DNA of 64,000 nucleotides from Candidatus Thiodiazotropha sp. (ex Monitilora ramsayi). GTDB taxonomy: Bacteria > Pseudomonadota > Gammaproteobacteria > Chromatiales > Chromatiaceae. A program made the translations under genes and the position numbers. Shown piece by piece: positions 16,474-24,842 of the stretch. The stretch is from positions 620,001 through 684,000 of the forward strand of contig JAHXIO010000001.1 of the NCBI GenBank assembly GCA_025655595.1, in the 5' to 3' direction. Position 1 is the first letter of the stretch. Each line of letters opens with the position of its first letter. The notes under the pieces are model-generated. The model was not told the DNA's origin, made no database searches, and saw only the letters and a list, made by a program, of their open reading frames with translations.

Positions 16474-17274
16474 TCAGAGCACCAGATAGAGCAGCGCACC
16501 GCCCAGCAACAGACGGTAGATGACAAAAGGGGTCATGCCGATGCGTTCGATGAACTGCAGGAAGAAGTGAATGCAGAGATAGGCGGCGATGAAGGCGAGA
16601 CTCGCGCCAATCCCCAGGGAGAGCCAGTCCACGGCGGTCTCGCTACCGATCAGGTCGAGGGTGAGTAACCCGCCGGACATGATGATGGTGGGAATGGAGA
16701 GCAGAAAGGAGAAGCGGGAGGCGGCCTTTCGGGTCAGTCCCAGAAAGAGACCGGCGGTCATGGTCGAGCCGGAGCGTGAGGTGCCGGGGATGATGGCGAT
16801 GGCCTGAAACAGCCCTACGATCAGTGCGTCGCTCCAGCGGATGCTGTACTCGTCCCGGTTGCGCTTGCCCATTTTGTCGGCGGCCCAGAGCAGCAGGCCG
16901 AAGCCGATGGTGGTGATGGCGATCACCAGGGGGGAGCGCAGATCGGTCTCCACCAGGGATTTCATGAGCAGGCCGAATAGGCCCACGGGGATGGTGGCGA
17001 TGACGATCATCCAGCCCAGTCCCGATTCCCGGGAGCGGGCAGCGGGATCGACCCAGGAGCGGAAAAAGTCGCCGCCGATGGCGATCACCTCATGGCGGAA
17101 ATAGCCCACGACCGCGGCCAGGGTGCCGACATGTACGGCCACGTCAAAGGCCAGCCCCTGATCCGCATAACCCAGGAGATGAGGCGCGAGGATCAGGTGG
17201 GCCGAGCTGGAGATAGGCAGGAATTCAGTCAGACCCTGCAGTGCAGCCAGGATGAAGATCTGCAGCAATTCCAT
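16474..17274 (-). CDS. uppP: Undecaprenyl-diphosphatase
   Basis: The 266-residue inner-membrane enzyme (UppP/BacA family) removes a phosphate from undecaprenyl diphosphate to recycle the lipid carrier for peptidoglycan and other envelope polymers; overproduction gives bacitracin resistance. Family motifs are visible: [18 protein letters not shown] near residues 14-31 holding the catalytic glutamate and the ISSS motif, and [11 protein letters not shown] near 160-170. Eight hydrophobic segments are expected. Length equals the family norm. galE lies 72 bp upstream on the same strand, so the two envelope-precursor genes could be co-transcribed. The start codon has only a weak ribosome site. Confidence 0.94.
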   Translation of the reverse strand: MELLQIFILAALQGLTEFLPISSSAHLILAPHLLGYADQGLAFDVAVHVGTLAAVVGYFRHEVIAIGGDFFRSWVDPAARSRESGLGWMIVIATIPVGLFGLLMKSLVETDLRSPLVIAITTIGFGLLLWAADKMGKRNRDEYSIRWSDALIVGLFQAIAIIPGTSRSGSTMTAGLFLGLTRKAASRFSFLLSIPTIIMSGGLLTLDLIGSETAVDWLSLGIGASLAFIAAYLCIHFFLQFIERIGMTPFVIYRLLLGGALLYLVL

Positions 17275-17346
17275 ATCGATTATCTATTCGCTGTGGATGA
17301 GAACAGATTCGATCGGCGAATCTGCACTGTGTCTGCCTGGTTTAGT

Positions 17347-18348
17347 TCAGTCGTTTGACCACGGGTTCTCGAACTGACTTCTTTCCCAGGCAAGGGCGGA
17401 GCTGGCAATGGTGCCCAGGTCGTCATATTGGGGTATCCAGCCAAGCACTTCGCGGACTTTGGTGGCGCCTGCGATCAATTCCGGCGGATCACCCGCGCGG
17501 CGATCGGCCTCGATGATGTTGAGCGGTGCCCCGTTGGCTGTCTCCACTGCCTGCAGCAGCTCCCTGACGGAATAGCCGTGACCGTAGCCGCAGTTGAGGA
17601 CGGCTGATTCCCCCCCGTTTCGCAGATAGGTGAGTGCCTTCACGTGAGCGTCGGCCAGGTCCTCCACGTGGATGTAGTCGCGAACGCCGGTGCCATCGGG
17701 AGTGGGGTAGTCGGTACCGAAGATATAGACCGCCTCCCGTTTGCCGACAGCAGCCTCGCAGGCCACCTTGGTGATCAGTGTGGCCTTGGGTGTGGACTGG
17801 CCGATCTTCCCATCCAGGTCGCAACCGGCGACATTGAAATAGCGCAGGGCGACATAGTTCATATCACTGGCGAGAGAGAGATCCCTCAGCATCATCTCCG
17901 ACATCAGTTTGGAGGTGCCGTAGGGATTGATCGGCTGGGTCGGTGCGTCTTCGAAGGCGACGCCTTTTTCCGGAATGCCGTAAACCGCGGCGGTGGAGGA
18001 GAAGACGAAGTTCTTCACTCCCGCCTCGGCGCAGCAGGCCAGCAGGTTGCGAGTGTTGCAGGTGTTGTTGCTGTAGTACTTGAGGGGGTTTTCCACCGAC
18101 TCCGGCACGATGGTGTGGGCGGCAAAGTGCATCACCGTGTCGATATCGTGCTCTTTAAGGATACGGCTGACCAGCTCGCGATCGCCGGTATCGCCAATCA
18201 CGAGTTCGCCATAGAGTACCGCTTGTTTGAAACCGGTACAGAGATTGTCGAGGGTGACGATACGCTCACCGGCGATGCCCAACTGCCTGGCAGTGTGGCT
18301 GCCGATGTAGCCTGCCCCACCGGTAACGAGTATCCCCTTCTGAGCCAT
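17347..18348 (-). CDS. galE: UDP-glucose 4-epimerase
   Basis: The 333-residue cytoplasmic short-chain dehydrogenase-type enzyme interconverts UDP-glucose and UDP-galactose for LPS, capsule or exopolysaccharide. It has the NAD-binding GGAGYIGS motif at residues 10-17, the catalytic YGTSK motif (YxxxK) near 143-147, and typical GalE segments RYFNVAGCD and PTPDGTGVRDYIHVEDLADAH. Length is standard for bacterial GalE. GGGGGA a few bases before the ATG supports the start. It precedes uppP, suggesting an envelope-polysaccharide pairing. Related epimerases with N-acetylated substrates exist, so exact substrate range is not certain. Confidence 0.93.
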   Translation of the reverse strand: MAQKGILVTGGAGYIGSHTARQLGIAGERIVTLDNLCTGFKQAVLYGELVIGDTGDRELVSRILKEHDIDTVMHFAAHTIVPESVENPLKYYSNNTCNTRNLLACCAEAGVKNFVFSSTAAVYGIPEKGVAFEDAPTQPINPYGTSKLMSEMMLRDLSLASDMNYVALRYFNVAGCDLDGKIGQSTPKATLITKVACEAAVGKREAVYIFGTDYPTPDGTGVRDYIHVEDLADAHVKALTYLRNGGESAVLNCGYGHGYSVRELLQAVETANGAPLNIIEADRRAGDPPELIAGATKVREVLGWIPQYDDLGTIASSALAWERSQFENPWSND

Positions 18349-18494
18349 TATGCTATCCCCCTGGTTGTTCTTCGTAGCAGCACGACATGATAACGGCCAT
18401 GTCTATTGGAGTCATGCCTGATTGTGTAAAAAAGGAATGAGTGCGTGTGCAGGCATGCGCCGATATAGGGATAGCGTCCGGGAGAACGTAGAGT

Positions 18495-19271
18495 TTAATC
18501 GAGGTGAAAGAGCCTTCGGGTATTGATGGAGGTCTGTTCAGCGATCTCTGCGGGATCCTGGTCCCGCAAACGGCTGACCGCCTTGAGGACCTCCGGCAGG
18601 TAGGCCGGTTCGTTGCGCTCCCCCCGGTGGGCGCTGCCGGGCTGGTCCGGTGCGTCGGTCTCCAACAGGATCGAGCTGAGGGGCAGATTTTGCACCAGCT
18701 TGTGCAGGCGTTTGGAGCGTTCGTAAGTGACCGGTCCGCCGAAACTGACGCAGAAGCCCATGTCGATCAGTTGCCGGGCCTGTTGTTCGCTGCCTGCGTA
18801 GCTGTGCAGTACGCCGGTCATACCGGGATAGTTTCGCAGGGTGTTGATGACGGCTTCCACCGAACGGCGGGCGTGAATGATGACCGGCAGATTACTCTGC
18901 CTGGCCAGATCGAGTTGCCGTTCGAAGTAGAACTGCTGGGTTTCCGGTTGCGGGTCGTCGATATAGAAGTCGAGACCGCATTCGCCGATGGCCACCGGCT
19001 GTTCACGCTCCACCCATTCATGCAGTTGGTCGAGATGCTCCGTACGGTGATCCTCAAGGTACATGGGGTGCAGGCCGTAGGTGGCGTGAAGCCCGGTGTA
19101 GGTTTGGCTGAGTTGTCGGATTCTCGGCCACCACGCTGCTTTCACGGCGGGGATGATCTGTGCTTCGACGCCGACATGTTCCGCCCGCGCCAACGCCTCT
19201 GCCCGGTCGCTGTCGAAACTGGCATCGTCGAAATGGGCGTGGGAGTCGATCAGCCGCGGACGAAGACCCAT
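18495..19271 (-). CDS. TatD-family metal-dependent hydrolase (putative DNase)
   Basis: The 258-residue TIM-barrel protein has the TatD metal-binding motifs: DSHAHFD at about residues 9-15, AIGECGLDFY near 95-104, PVIIHARRS with the conserved histidine, LHSYAGS, and LLETDAPD near 205-212. TatD/YcfH/YjjV proteins are two-metal-ion phosphoesterases linked to 3'-exonuclease or DNA-repair roles; the precise substrate is not settled. It overlaps the end of yaaA by 22 bp, so translation is probably coupled. Both partners have links to oxidative DNA damage, and xthA lies just beyond on the other strand. Confidence 0.88.
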   Translation of the reverse strand: MGLRPRLIDSHAHFDDASFDSDRAEALARAEHVGVEAQIIPAVKAAWWPRIRQLSQTYTGLHATYGLHPMYLEDHRTEHLDQLHEWVEREQPVAIGECGLDFYIDDPQPETQQFYFERQLDLARQSNLPVIIHARRSVEAVINTLRNYPGMTGVLHSYAGSEQQARQLIDMGFCVSFGGPVTYERSKRLHKLVQNLPLSSILLETDAPDQPGSAHRGERNEPAYLPEVLKAVSRLRDQDPAEIAEQTSINTRRLFHLD

Positions 19272-20017
19272 TGATCGTCCTTCGACTGCTGTTTGCTGAA
19301 GCGGTAGCCGTCGGTTTTGAAGCCTTTGATCGCCTCCGGGTCCGTGAGGCGGTTCTCGATGATATAGCGGCTCATGAGGCCGCGGGCCCGTTTGGCGAAG
19401 ACGCCGATCATGCGATAGCTGCCGTTCTTCTTCTCTTTGAACTGGGGTGTGATGATGCGGCCATTCACCAGTTTCGGTTTGATCGACTTGTAGTATTCGT
19501 TGGAGGCGAGATTGACGAGGATGTCGTCACCCTGCGCCTTGAGCGCCTTGTTGACGGCCTGGGTGATCGACTCGCCCCAGAAGGCATAGAGATCCTTGCC
19601 GTGCTCGTTAGGCAGTTTGGTGCCCATCTCCAGCCGGTAGGGCTGCATCAGGTCGAGGGGTTTGAGTACGCCGTAGAGGCCGGAGAGTATGCGCAGGTGC
19701 TGCTGGGCGAATTTGAAATCCTCCTCCTCAAGACTCTCCGCATCGAGACCGGTGTAGACATCCCCCTTCATCGCAAGGGCCGCCTGTTTGGCGTTCTTGG
19801 TGTTAAAGGGGGTTTTCCAGTCGTGGTAGCGGCCGAAGTTGAGCTCCGCCAGTTTCACGCTCAGTTTCATCAGCTCCGCCAGATCGAGGGCGGAGTAGTT
19901 GCGCAGGTTGTCGATCAGCTGCTGGGACTGTTTCAGCATGGCCGGTTTGGTGTGGCTTTTGGTGGCCGGCGGGGTTTCATAGTCCAGGGTCTTGGCGGGG
20001 GAGATGACGATCAGCAT
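19250..20017 (-). CDS. yaaA: Peroxide stress protein YaaA (DUF328)
   Basis: The 255-residue protein matches YaaA from its first residues (MLIVISPAKTLDYETP) through NEHGKDLYAFWG, LVNLASNEYYKSI and the C-terminal KGFKTDGYRF. In E. coli YaaA lowers free intracellular iron under peroxide stress and so limits Fenton DNA damage; the fold also binds DNA. Length is standard (258 in E. coli). It is the first gene of a two-gene unit with the TatD-like hydrolase and faces away from xthA, with a shared 193-bp divergent region that also holds a REP-like palindrome. Confidence 0.93.
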   Translation of the reverse strand: MLIVISPAKTLDYETPPATKSHTKPAMLKQSQQLIDNLRNYSALDLAELMKLSVKLAELNFGRYHDWKTPFNTKNAKQAALAMKGDVYTGLDAESLEEEDFKFAQQHLRILSGLYGVLKPLDLMQPYRLEMGTKLPNEHGKDLYAFWGESITQAVNKALKAQGDDILVNLASNEYYKSIKPKLVNGRIITPQFKEKKNGSYRMIGVFAKRARGLMSRYIIENRLTDPEAIKGFKTDGYRFSKQQSKDDQWVFVRG

Positions 20018-20152
20018 GGTTGGGATCTTCCGGGTGAAACTACTACGGGATCAATCATCGCCAGAGTCGAGGATAAAAACAACCGTCGGCAGCTTGGGGG
20101 TACTGACCTAGAGCGGGCCTTTGGCTCATGATAGGCTGCATTGAACAATCAT

Positions 20153-20171
20153 GGTGCGGCCCTGCCGCACC
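20153..20171. repeat. REP-like palindrome, copy 1
   Basis: GGTGCGGCCCTGCCGCACC is a 19-bp imperfect palindrome between the divergent yaaA and xthA genes. It shares its core with copies at 27843, 27957 and 40975, so this is a dispersed REP-type element. Confidence 0.7.
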
Positions 20172-20210
20172 GTTACTACCGATTGCTAGACAAGAACAGG
20201 TTTAATTGTT

Positions 20211-21026
20211 ATGAAAGTCGTCTCCTTCAACACCAACGGGATTCGCGCCCGTGAGCATCAGCTCAATCAGCTCAAGGCGAGCTATGAGCCTCATATCATA
20301 GGTATCCAGGAGACCAAGGTGCAGGACGCCGATTTTCCCGTGGATATGATCGGGTCGCTGGGCTATACCGCCCGTTATCACGGCCAGAAGACGCACTATG
20401 GGGTGGCGCTGCTTTCGACGCTGGAGCCGGAACAGGTGCGGATGGGTTTTCCTCATGACGGAGAGGGGGCGCAACGCCGTTTGATCAGCGCCCGATACAC
20501 CTCCCCCAAGGGCGCGCCGCTGACTGTGATCAACGGCTATTTTCCCCAGGGGGAGAGCCGTGATCACGAGGTGAAGTTTCCCGCCAAACGTAAGTTCTAT
20601 ACCGATCTGCTCAATCTGCTGCAAAGCGAATACGATCCTTCGGAGCCTCTGTTGATCATAGGGGATATGAACGTAGCCCCCCTCGATAACGACATCGGCA
20701 TCGGCGAGGACAACGCCAAGCGATGGCTGAGAACCGGTAAGTGCAGTTTCCTGCCGGAAGAGCGTGAGTGGCTGCAGGCGCTGCAGGATTGGGGACTGCA
20801 GGACTGCTATCGGGTGTTGAATCCCGATGTGGACGACCGCTTCAGCTGGTTCGACTATCGCAGTCGCGGCTTTGATCGGGAACCCAAGCGCGGACTGCGT
20901 ATCGATCTGATGCTGGCGACAGCGCCAATGGTGGCCTGCTGTCGTGACGTGGGTATCGCCTACGATATCCGGGCTATGCAGAAACCCTCCGACCACTGTC
21001 CGATCTGGGCGGAGTTCGATTACTGA
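20211..21026 (+). CDS. xthA: Exodeoxyribonuclease III
   Basis: The 271-residue Mg-dependent AP endonuclease / 3'-exonuclease repairs abasic sites and blocked 3' ends in base-excision repair. Family motifs are in order: FNTNGIRAR near the start, GIQETKVQD near residues 31-39 with the metal-binding glutamate, YFPQGE, GDMNVAP with catalytic Asp/Asn, [22 protein letters not shown] and the final [10 protein letters not shown] with the catalytic Asp-His pair. Length matches E. coli ExoIII (268). The Mut7-C-domain gene follows after 5 bp, so they form one transcript. Confidence 0.94.
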   Translation: MKVVSFNTNGIRAREHQLNQLKASYEPHIIGIQETKVQDADFPVDMIGSLGYTARYHGQKTHYGVALLSTLEPEQVRMGFPHDGEGAQRRLISARYTSPKGAPLTVINGYFPQGESRDHEVKFPAKRKFYTDLLNLLQSEYDPSEPLLIIGDMNVAPLDNDIGIGEDNAKRWLRTGKCSFLPEEREWLQALQDWGLQDCYRVLNPDVDDRFSWFDYRSRGFDREPKRGLRIDLMLATAPMVACCRDVGIAYDIRAMQKPSDHCPIWAEFDY

Positions 21027-21031
21027 GAGCC

Positions 21032-21784
21032 ATGGAGCTTGTCACCCTTCGTTTCTACGAAGAGCTGAATGACTTCCTGCGTGCTGAGTGTCGCAAGCGA
21101 CCGTTCGAGCATCCTTTTCAACCCACGCAAAGTATCAAACACCTGATCGAAGGGTTGGGTGTTCCCCACACCGAGGTGGAGATCATTCTGGCCAACGGGG
21201 TGTCTGTGGGCTTTGACTACCTACCCAGGAACGGGGATCGCATCAGCATCTACCCGATGTTCGAACGGGTCGATATCACACCCTTGTTGCGACTACGCGA
21301 CAAGCCGTTACGGCAACCCTGCTTTTTGGCCGATGCCCACCTTGGAAAGCTGGCCAGATATCTACGTCTCATGGGGTTCGACACTCTCTTCTTCAACGAC
21401 GCAGGAGACCGCCGTCTGGTGGAGATCTCCGTGGATGAGCGGCGGATCCTGTTGACTCGAGACCGGGACCTGTTGATGCATCGGGCGATCACGCATGGTT
21501 GTTTTATCCATACCCTGGATACCAAAGCGCAGGTCTCAGAGCTGTTCAATCGACTGGACCTCTATGCATTGGTGGCACCGTTTACCCGCTGCATGATGTG
21601 CAACAGTACGCTGGATCAGGCGGCAAAGGAGGAGATAGCCACAGAACTGCCCAAACGGGTGGCTGAACTCTATACTGAATTCTGGCGCTGCGGTAATTGT
21701 GCAAAGATCTACTGGAAGGGCAGCCACTACAAGCAGCTGGCCGGTTTCGTCCGGACCCTCGTGGCTGCTGACGATAATGAATAG
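21032..21784 (+). CDS. Mut7-C RNase domain protein with N-terminal ubiquitin-like domain
   Basis: The 250-residue protein has two parts. Residues about 1-85 resemble a ThiS/MoaD-like ubiquitin fold (LRFYEELNDFL, IEGLGVPHTEVEIILANG, VGFDYLPRNGDRISIYP). Residues about 95-245 are a Mut7-C domain: FLADAHLGKLARYLRLMGFDT, then ILLTRDRDLL, and two CxxC pairs (CMMCN, CGNC) likely to bind zinc. Mut7-C is a PIN-like putative RNase fold named after the nematode MUT-7 protein. The exact substrate is unknown. It starts 5 bp after xthA, so it is probably co-transcribed with this DNA-repair gene. Confidence 0.85.
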   Translation: MELVTLRFYEELNDFLRAECRKRPFEHPFQPTQSIKHLIEGLGVPHTEVEIILANGVSVGFDYLPRNGDRISIYPMFERVDITPLLRLRDKPLRQPCFLADAHLGKLARYLRLMGFDTLFFNDAGDRRLVEISVDERRILLTRDRDLLMHRAITHGCFIHTLDTKAQVSELFNRLDLYALVAPFTRCMMCNSTLDQAAKEEIATELPKRVAELYTEFWRCGNCAKIYWKGSHYKQLAGFVRTLVAADDNE

Positions 21785-21798
21785 AGAATCAGGAGACG

Positions 21799-22347
21799 AT
21801 GATGCCTAGACGCGGTGCGACCTTGCTTATGGCGGCAAGCCTTGTTGGGCTGTCCTGGGAAATCCATGCGGATGCCGACTGTCTGAAGCGGGTCTTCGGT
21901 ATCTACTGTCTCGGCGGCAGTATTCAACAGCTACGGCAGCAGTACCCGGCGGGTATGCCTTCACAGCAGCAGGGTGATCGTTCCGCGATCGTCTATCGGC
22001 AAGGCCGTGAGCGAACCTATGTAATGGCTTTTAAGGGGAAGATCTACAAGGTATTGCATACTTATGATCCGGCGAGTCAGATCACCCTCAAGAATCTGCG
22101 CGAAAAACTGGAGGCGAAATACGGACCCTATCGCGATCGGAGTCACTATCCCGCCTATGCCCGCACCAAGGCATCCAAGATCGGTGCTATTCGCAGGGGT
22201 GAAGGGGAGCTAAAACACGTCTGGCCAAGCAGTGATAAATCCTGGCGGATTGAGTTGGAGTGGACACGCAAACTGGGTATCTCTCTTTCCTATATTTCCA
22301 CTGTGCAAGATACGGAACAGCAAGAGGCACGGGATCGGGAATTATAA
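21799..22347 (+). CDS. Exported hypothetical protein
   Basis: The 182-residue product starts with a basic N-terminus and a hydrophobic stretch consistent with a signal peptide (cleavage near residue 25, after EIHADA). The mature part has two cysteines close together (DCLKRVFGIYCLGG) that could form a disulfide, then a mixed alpha/beta region with YVMAFKGKIYKVLHTYDP and LEAKYGPYRDRS. This resembles small periplasmic proteins of unknown function, and I recognise no family. AGGAGA precedes the start; a second ATG at 21802 is equally possible. It lies 14 bp after the Mut7-C gene and may be the third gene of that transcript. Confidence 0.7.
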   Translation: MMPRRGATLLMAASLVGLSWEIHADADCLKRVFGIYCLGGSIQQLRQQYPAGMPSQQQGDRSAIVYRQGRERTYVMAFKGKIYKVLHTYDPASQITLKNLREKLEAKYGPYRDRSHYPAYARTKASKIGAIRRGEGELKHVWPSSDKSWRIELEWTRKLGISLSYISTVQDTEQQEARDREL

Positions 22348-22447
22348 GTGACCAGTTAGCTGAAGTGTGGCCTGTTCCCATCTTTTTTTGTGGATAAGAC
22401 GGTATCTTTCCCCTGTTTATAGAGATTAGGTCAGAGGGGACAGTTCG

Positions 22448-23332
22448 ATGAAAAGGCCACTTCTTTTTTCAATCTCGGTTTTTTGCACAATTCTTCTGCT
22501 CCAGGCCTGCGGTGGTGGAGGCGGTGGAGGAGATACGACACTCAACAATGCGCCGGTATATTCTGGTGTGACAACCCAGGCAAGGGTAGAAACGACCAAC
22601 TCCGAAGATCTCTCGACAGCCGCTGCATCCGGTGCTCTGCAGGTACTGGCATCCGATGCAGCTTCGGTTTTTTCGCTGCGTTCGGCCCCCAGTCTTGAGC
22701 ATAAATTGTTGGAAATCGCTCCCCTAATTTCACAATGGCTCAAGTCGGATGACACGGCCTACGCCGCCAAGCTTACCGATGTCAGTGCTGATTTATGTAA
22801 TGCAGGCGGTAGTGCCATAGCCGATACCAATGATGCAGAGACAGTGGGAACGATCACTCTGACCAATTGTGCAAGGCATGATGGGACTGGAGGTATCATT
22901 CTCCTCAATGGAGTCGTGGATTACACGGCAGCTGCGGACTTAAGTTCACTGACGATGGTGTTCAGAGTGACCGTTACTTATGCCGGTGAGTCTGAGAGCA
23001 TCAATATGACAATTGCTTGCATTGGTTCAAGCTGTACGGTGACTTCCGACTTCCTCGGCGTTGATGACAGGGTTTATCGGATAACCGGGATCAGTCTGTC
23101 CGGCAGCGAGACCTCGGGTTTCTACATAAGCGCCACAATCTACGATCCGGATCACGGCTATGTTGCCATGACGACTTCATCGCCAGTCACCTTCGGTTGT
23201 CCCACTGGTGTGCCAGGTTCCGGTGTCGTTACGCTCAGTGGTGCTGCCGGTACATTTGCCACTGTCAGTTTCGATAGTTGCAGTGCATATACAGTGACCA
23301 TTGAAGGTGTTGGCTATCTGTTTAACTGGTAA
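22448..23332 (+). CDS. Lipoprotein, unknown function
   Basis: The 294-residue product has a lipoprotein signal peptide with lipobox LLQAC (lipidated C21), followed by a poly-glycine linker. Glycine-rich linkers after the lipid cysteine also occur in the peroxidase-like lipoprotein at 26.7 kb. The mature part is rich in Thr, Ser, Ala and Val with several cysteines (for example NLADLCNAGG-like and ACIGSSCTVTS segments), consistent with an all-beta extracellular or periplasmic fold. No family is recognised. A GAGGGGA site supports the start. A strong terminator hairpin follows the stop codon. Confidence 0.7.
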   Translation: MKRPLLFSISVFCTILLLQACGGGGGGGDTTLNNAPVYSGVTTQARVETTNSEDLSTAAASGALQVLASDAASVFSLRSAPSLEHKLLEIAPLISQWLKSDDTAYAAKLTDVSADLCNAGGSAIADTNDAETVGTITLTNCARHDGTGGIILLNGVVDYTAAADLSSLTMVFRVTVTYAGESESINMTIACIGSSCTVTSDFLGVDDRVYRITGISLSGSETSGFYISATIYDPDHGYVAMTTSSPVTFGCPTGVPGSGVVTLSGAAGTFATVSFDSCSAYTVTIEGVGYLFNW

Positions 23333-23352
23333 ACCATTGATATAAACTGTGG

Positions 23353-23378
23353 AAAGCGCGCCTTTGGGCGCGTTTTTT
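23353..23378 (+). terminator. Rho-independent terminator after the 22.4-kb lipoprotein gene
   Basis: A CGCGCC-TTTG-GGCGCG stem-loop (23357-23372), extended by A/T pairs, is followed by a run of six T. It lies 20-45 bp after the stop codon and just before the convergent mtaB gene end, so it ends plus-strand transcription. Confidence 0.85.
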
Positions 23379-24663
23379 ATTTTGTGTGATCGAAAATGTT
23401 TCCCGTTAACAGCTGCCTGTCTGTTGAAAAGTCGTTGATGTGTACTTGAAGGATTCGATTTTCCAGTGAGGAGCCTTCTGTGCCCGGTACCGATATACGG
23501 AGATAGTTGGGCGAGTAACCATTCCAGCCCTGATTGCTTCTTCCTTCAATTAATACGGGTAGTGTCCGTCCGATATACTCTTTCAATACCGCTTCTTTCG
23601 CTTTCTGACCTATTTGGTGCAGTGCTTCACTGCGTTGCCGCTTGACCTCCCGGCTGACCGGGTCAGGCAGGCCTGCCGCCTTGGTGCCCTGGCGGGGGGA
23701 GTAGGCGAAGATATGCAGATGGCCAAAGCCGATCTCCTCCACAAAGTCGAGAGTCTGTTGCCACTCGGATTCCGTCTCGCCTGGGAACCCGACGATGATG
23801 TCGGTGGTGACATTGAAATCTTTCACTTGGCTTCTGGCCTGTTGGATCAGCTCCCGGTACTCGTCTGTTCGACAGCGGCGGGCCATGCGCCTCAATACGC
23901 TGTCGGATCCGCTTTGCAGAGGCAGGTGAAGGTGGGGCATGAAGCGGGGGTTGTCGAACAGGGACCAGAACTGCTCCGGCAGGTCCCAGGGTTCGATGGA
24001 GCCGATTCGCAGGCGGGGGATGTCGGTCTCTGCCAGCACCTGCCTGATCAGGTTGGAGATATCAGTGCCGATATCGCTGCCGTAGCCGCCGATATGGACG
24101 CCGGTCAGGACCACTTCCTGGATCCCCTCCTGGTGCAGCCGATTGATCTCGTCGATGATCTCGGCAGCAGGTCGGCTACGCTCCTCGCCCCGGGCAAGGG
24201 TGACGATACAGAAAGTACATCGGTAACGGCAGCCGTCCTGTACCTTGATGAATGCGCGCTGGCGTCCCCGTTCGAGCAGGCCGGTGGTGCCGGGTTCCGT
24301 GGCTGACTGGGGCATGATCTCCCAGTCAAGCTCCCGGCTGACGATCTCCACCAGTCGGTCCTTGTCTTTGTTGTCTATGACCAGGTCGACACCCTCGGCT
24401 TCTGCGGTGGCGGTAGGATCGAGGGAGGCATAGCAACCGCTTACCACCAGGCGGGCGTTGGGATTCTGACGACCGGCGCGTCCCAGCAGCTTGCGGGATT
24501 TTCTCACCGCCTCCTCGGTGACGGCACAGGTGTTGACCACCAGCAGGTCGGCATCCTCCGGATTGTCGGTCATGCTGTGGCCCTGGGCCTGAAAATCACG
24601 GCTCCAGGTCTCGAGTTCCGCTTCATTCAGTCGGCAGCCGAGGGTTTTCAGGTGTATCTGCAT
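23377..24663 (-). CDS. mtaB: tRNA (N6-threonylcarbamoyladenosine(37)-C2)-methylthiotransferase
   Basis: The 428-residue radical SAM enzyme adds a methylthio group to t6A37 in tRNAs reading ANN codons, giving ms2t6A. The N-terminal UPF0004 domain carries the auxiliary cluster cysteines in TLGCRLNEAE, VNTCAVT and VSGCYAS. The radical SAM motif is CRYRCTFC. Later segments, LTGVHIGGYG, LHLPLQSGSD and VGFPGETESEW, are those of the MtaB/MiaB family, and a C-terminal TRAM-like region follows. The LGCRLN start and overall length favour MtaB over MiaB or RimO. Its end converges with the lipoprotein gene. Confidence 0.9.
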   Translation of the reverse strand: MQIHLKTLGCRLNEAELETWSRDFQAQGHSMTDNPEDADLLVVNTCAVTEEAVRKSRKLLGRAGRQNPNARLVVSGCYASLDPTATAEAEGVDLVIDNKDKDRLVEIVSRELDWEIMPQSATEPGTTGLLERGRQRAFIKVQDGCRYRCTFCIVTLARGEERSRPAAEIIDEINRLHQEGIQEVVLTGVHIGGYGSDIGTDISNLIRQVLAETDIPRLRIGSIEPWDLPEQFWSLFDNPRFMPHLHLPLQSGSDSVLRRMARRCRTDEYRELIQQARSQVKDFNVTTDIIVGFPGETESEWQQTLDFVEEIGFGHLHIFAYSPRQGTKAAGLPDPVSREVKRQRSEALHQIGQKAKEAVLKEYIGRTLPVLIEGRSNQGWNGYSPNYLRISVPGTEGSSLENRILQVHINDFSTDRQLLTGNIFDHTK

Positions 24664-24842
24664 CTTGGGCGTTTCGGGTATCGCGTCAGTGTCGAATCAG
24701 AGCGGCAAAGGTAAGGATTGTCTTGTCGGGATGCAAGGGCGAGCAGTCGATATACCATTATCCCCATTTGACGATCTGTGTCACACCGACGCTTCTCGCA
24801 CAGGCTCAGGTTTTGAGCCTATGGTTGAGGTATAGTTCGGCT

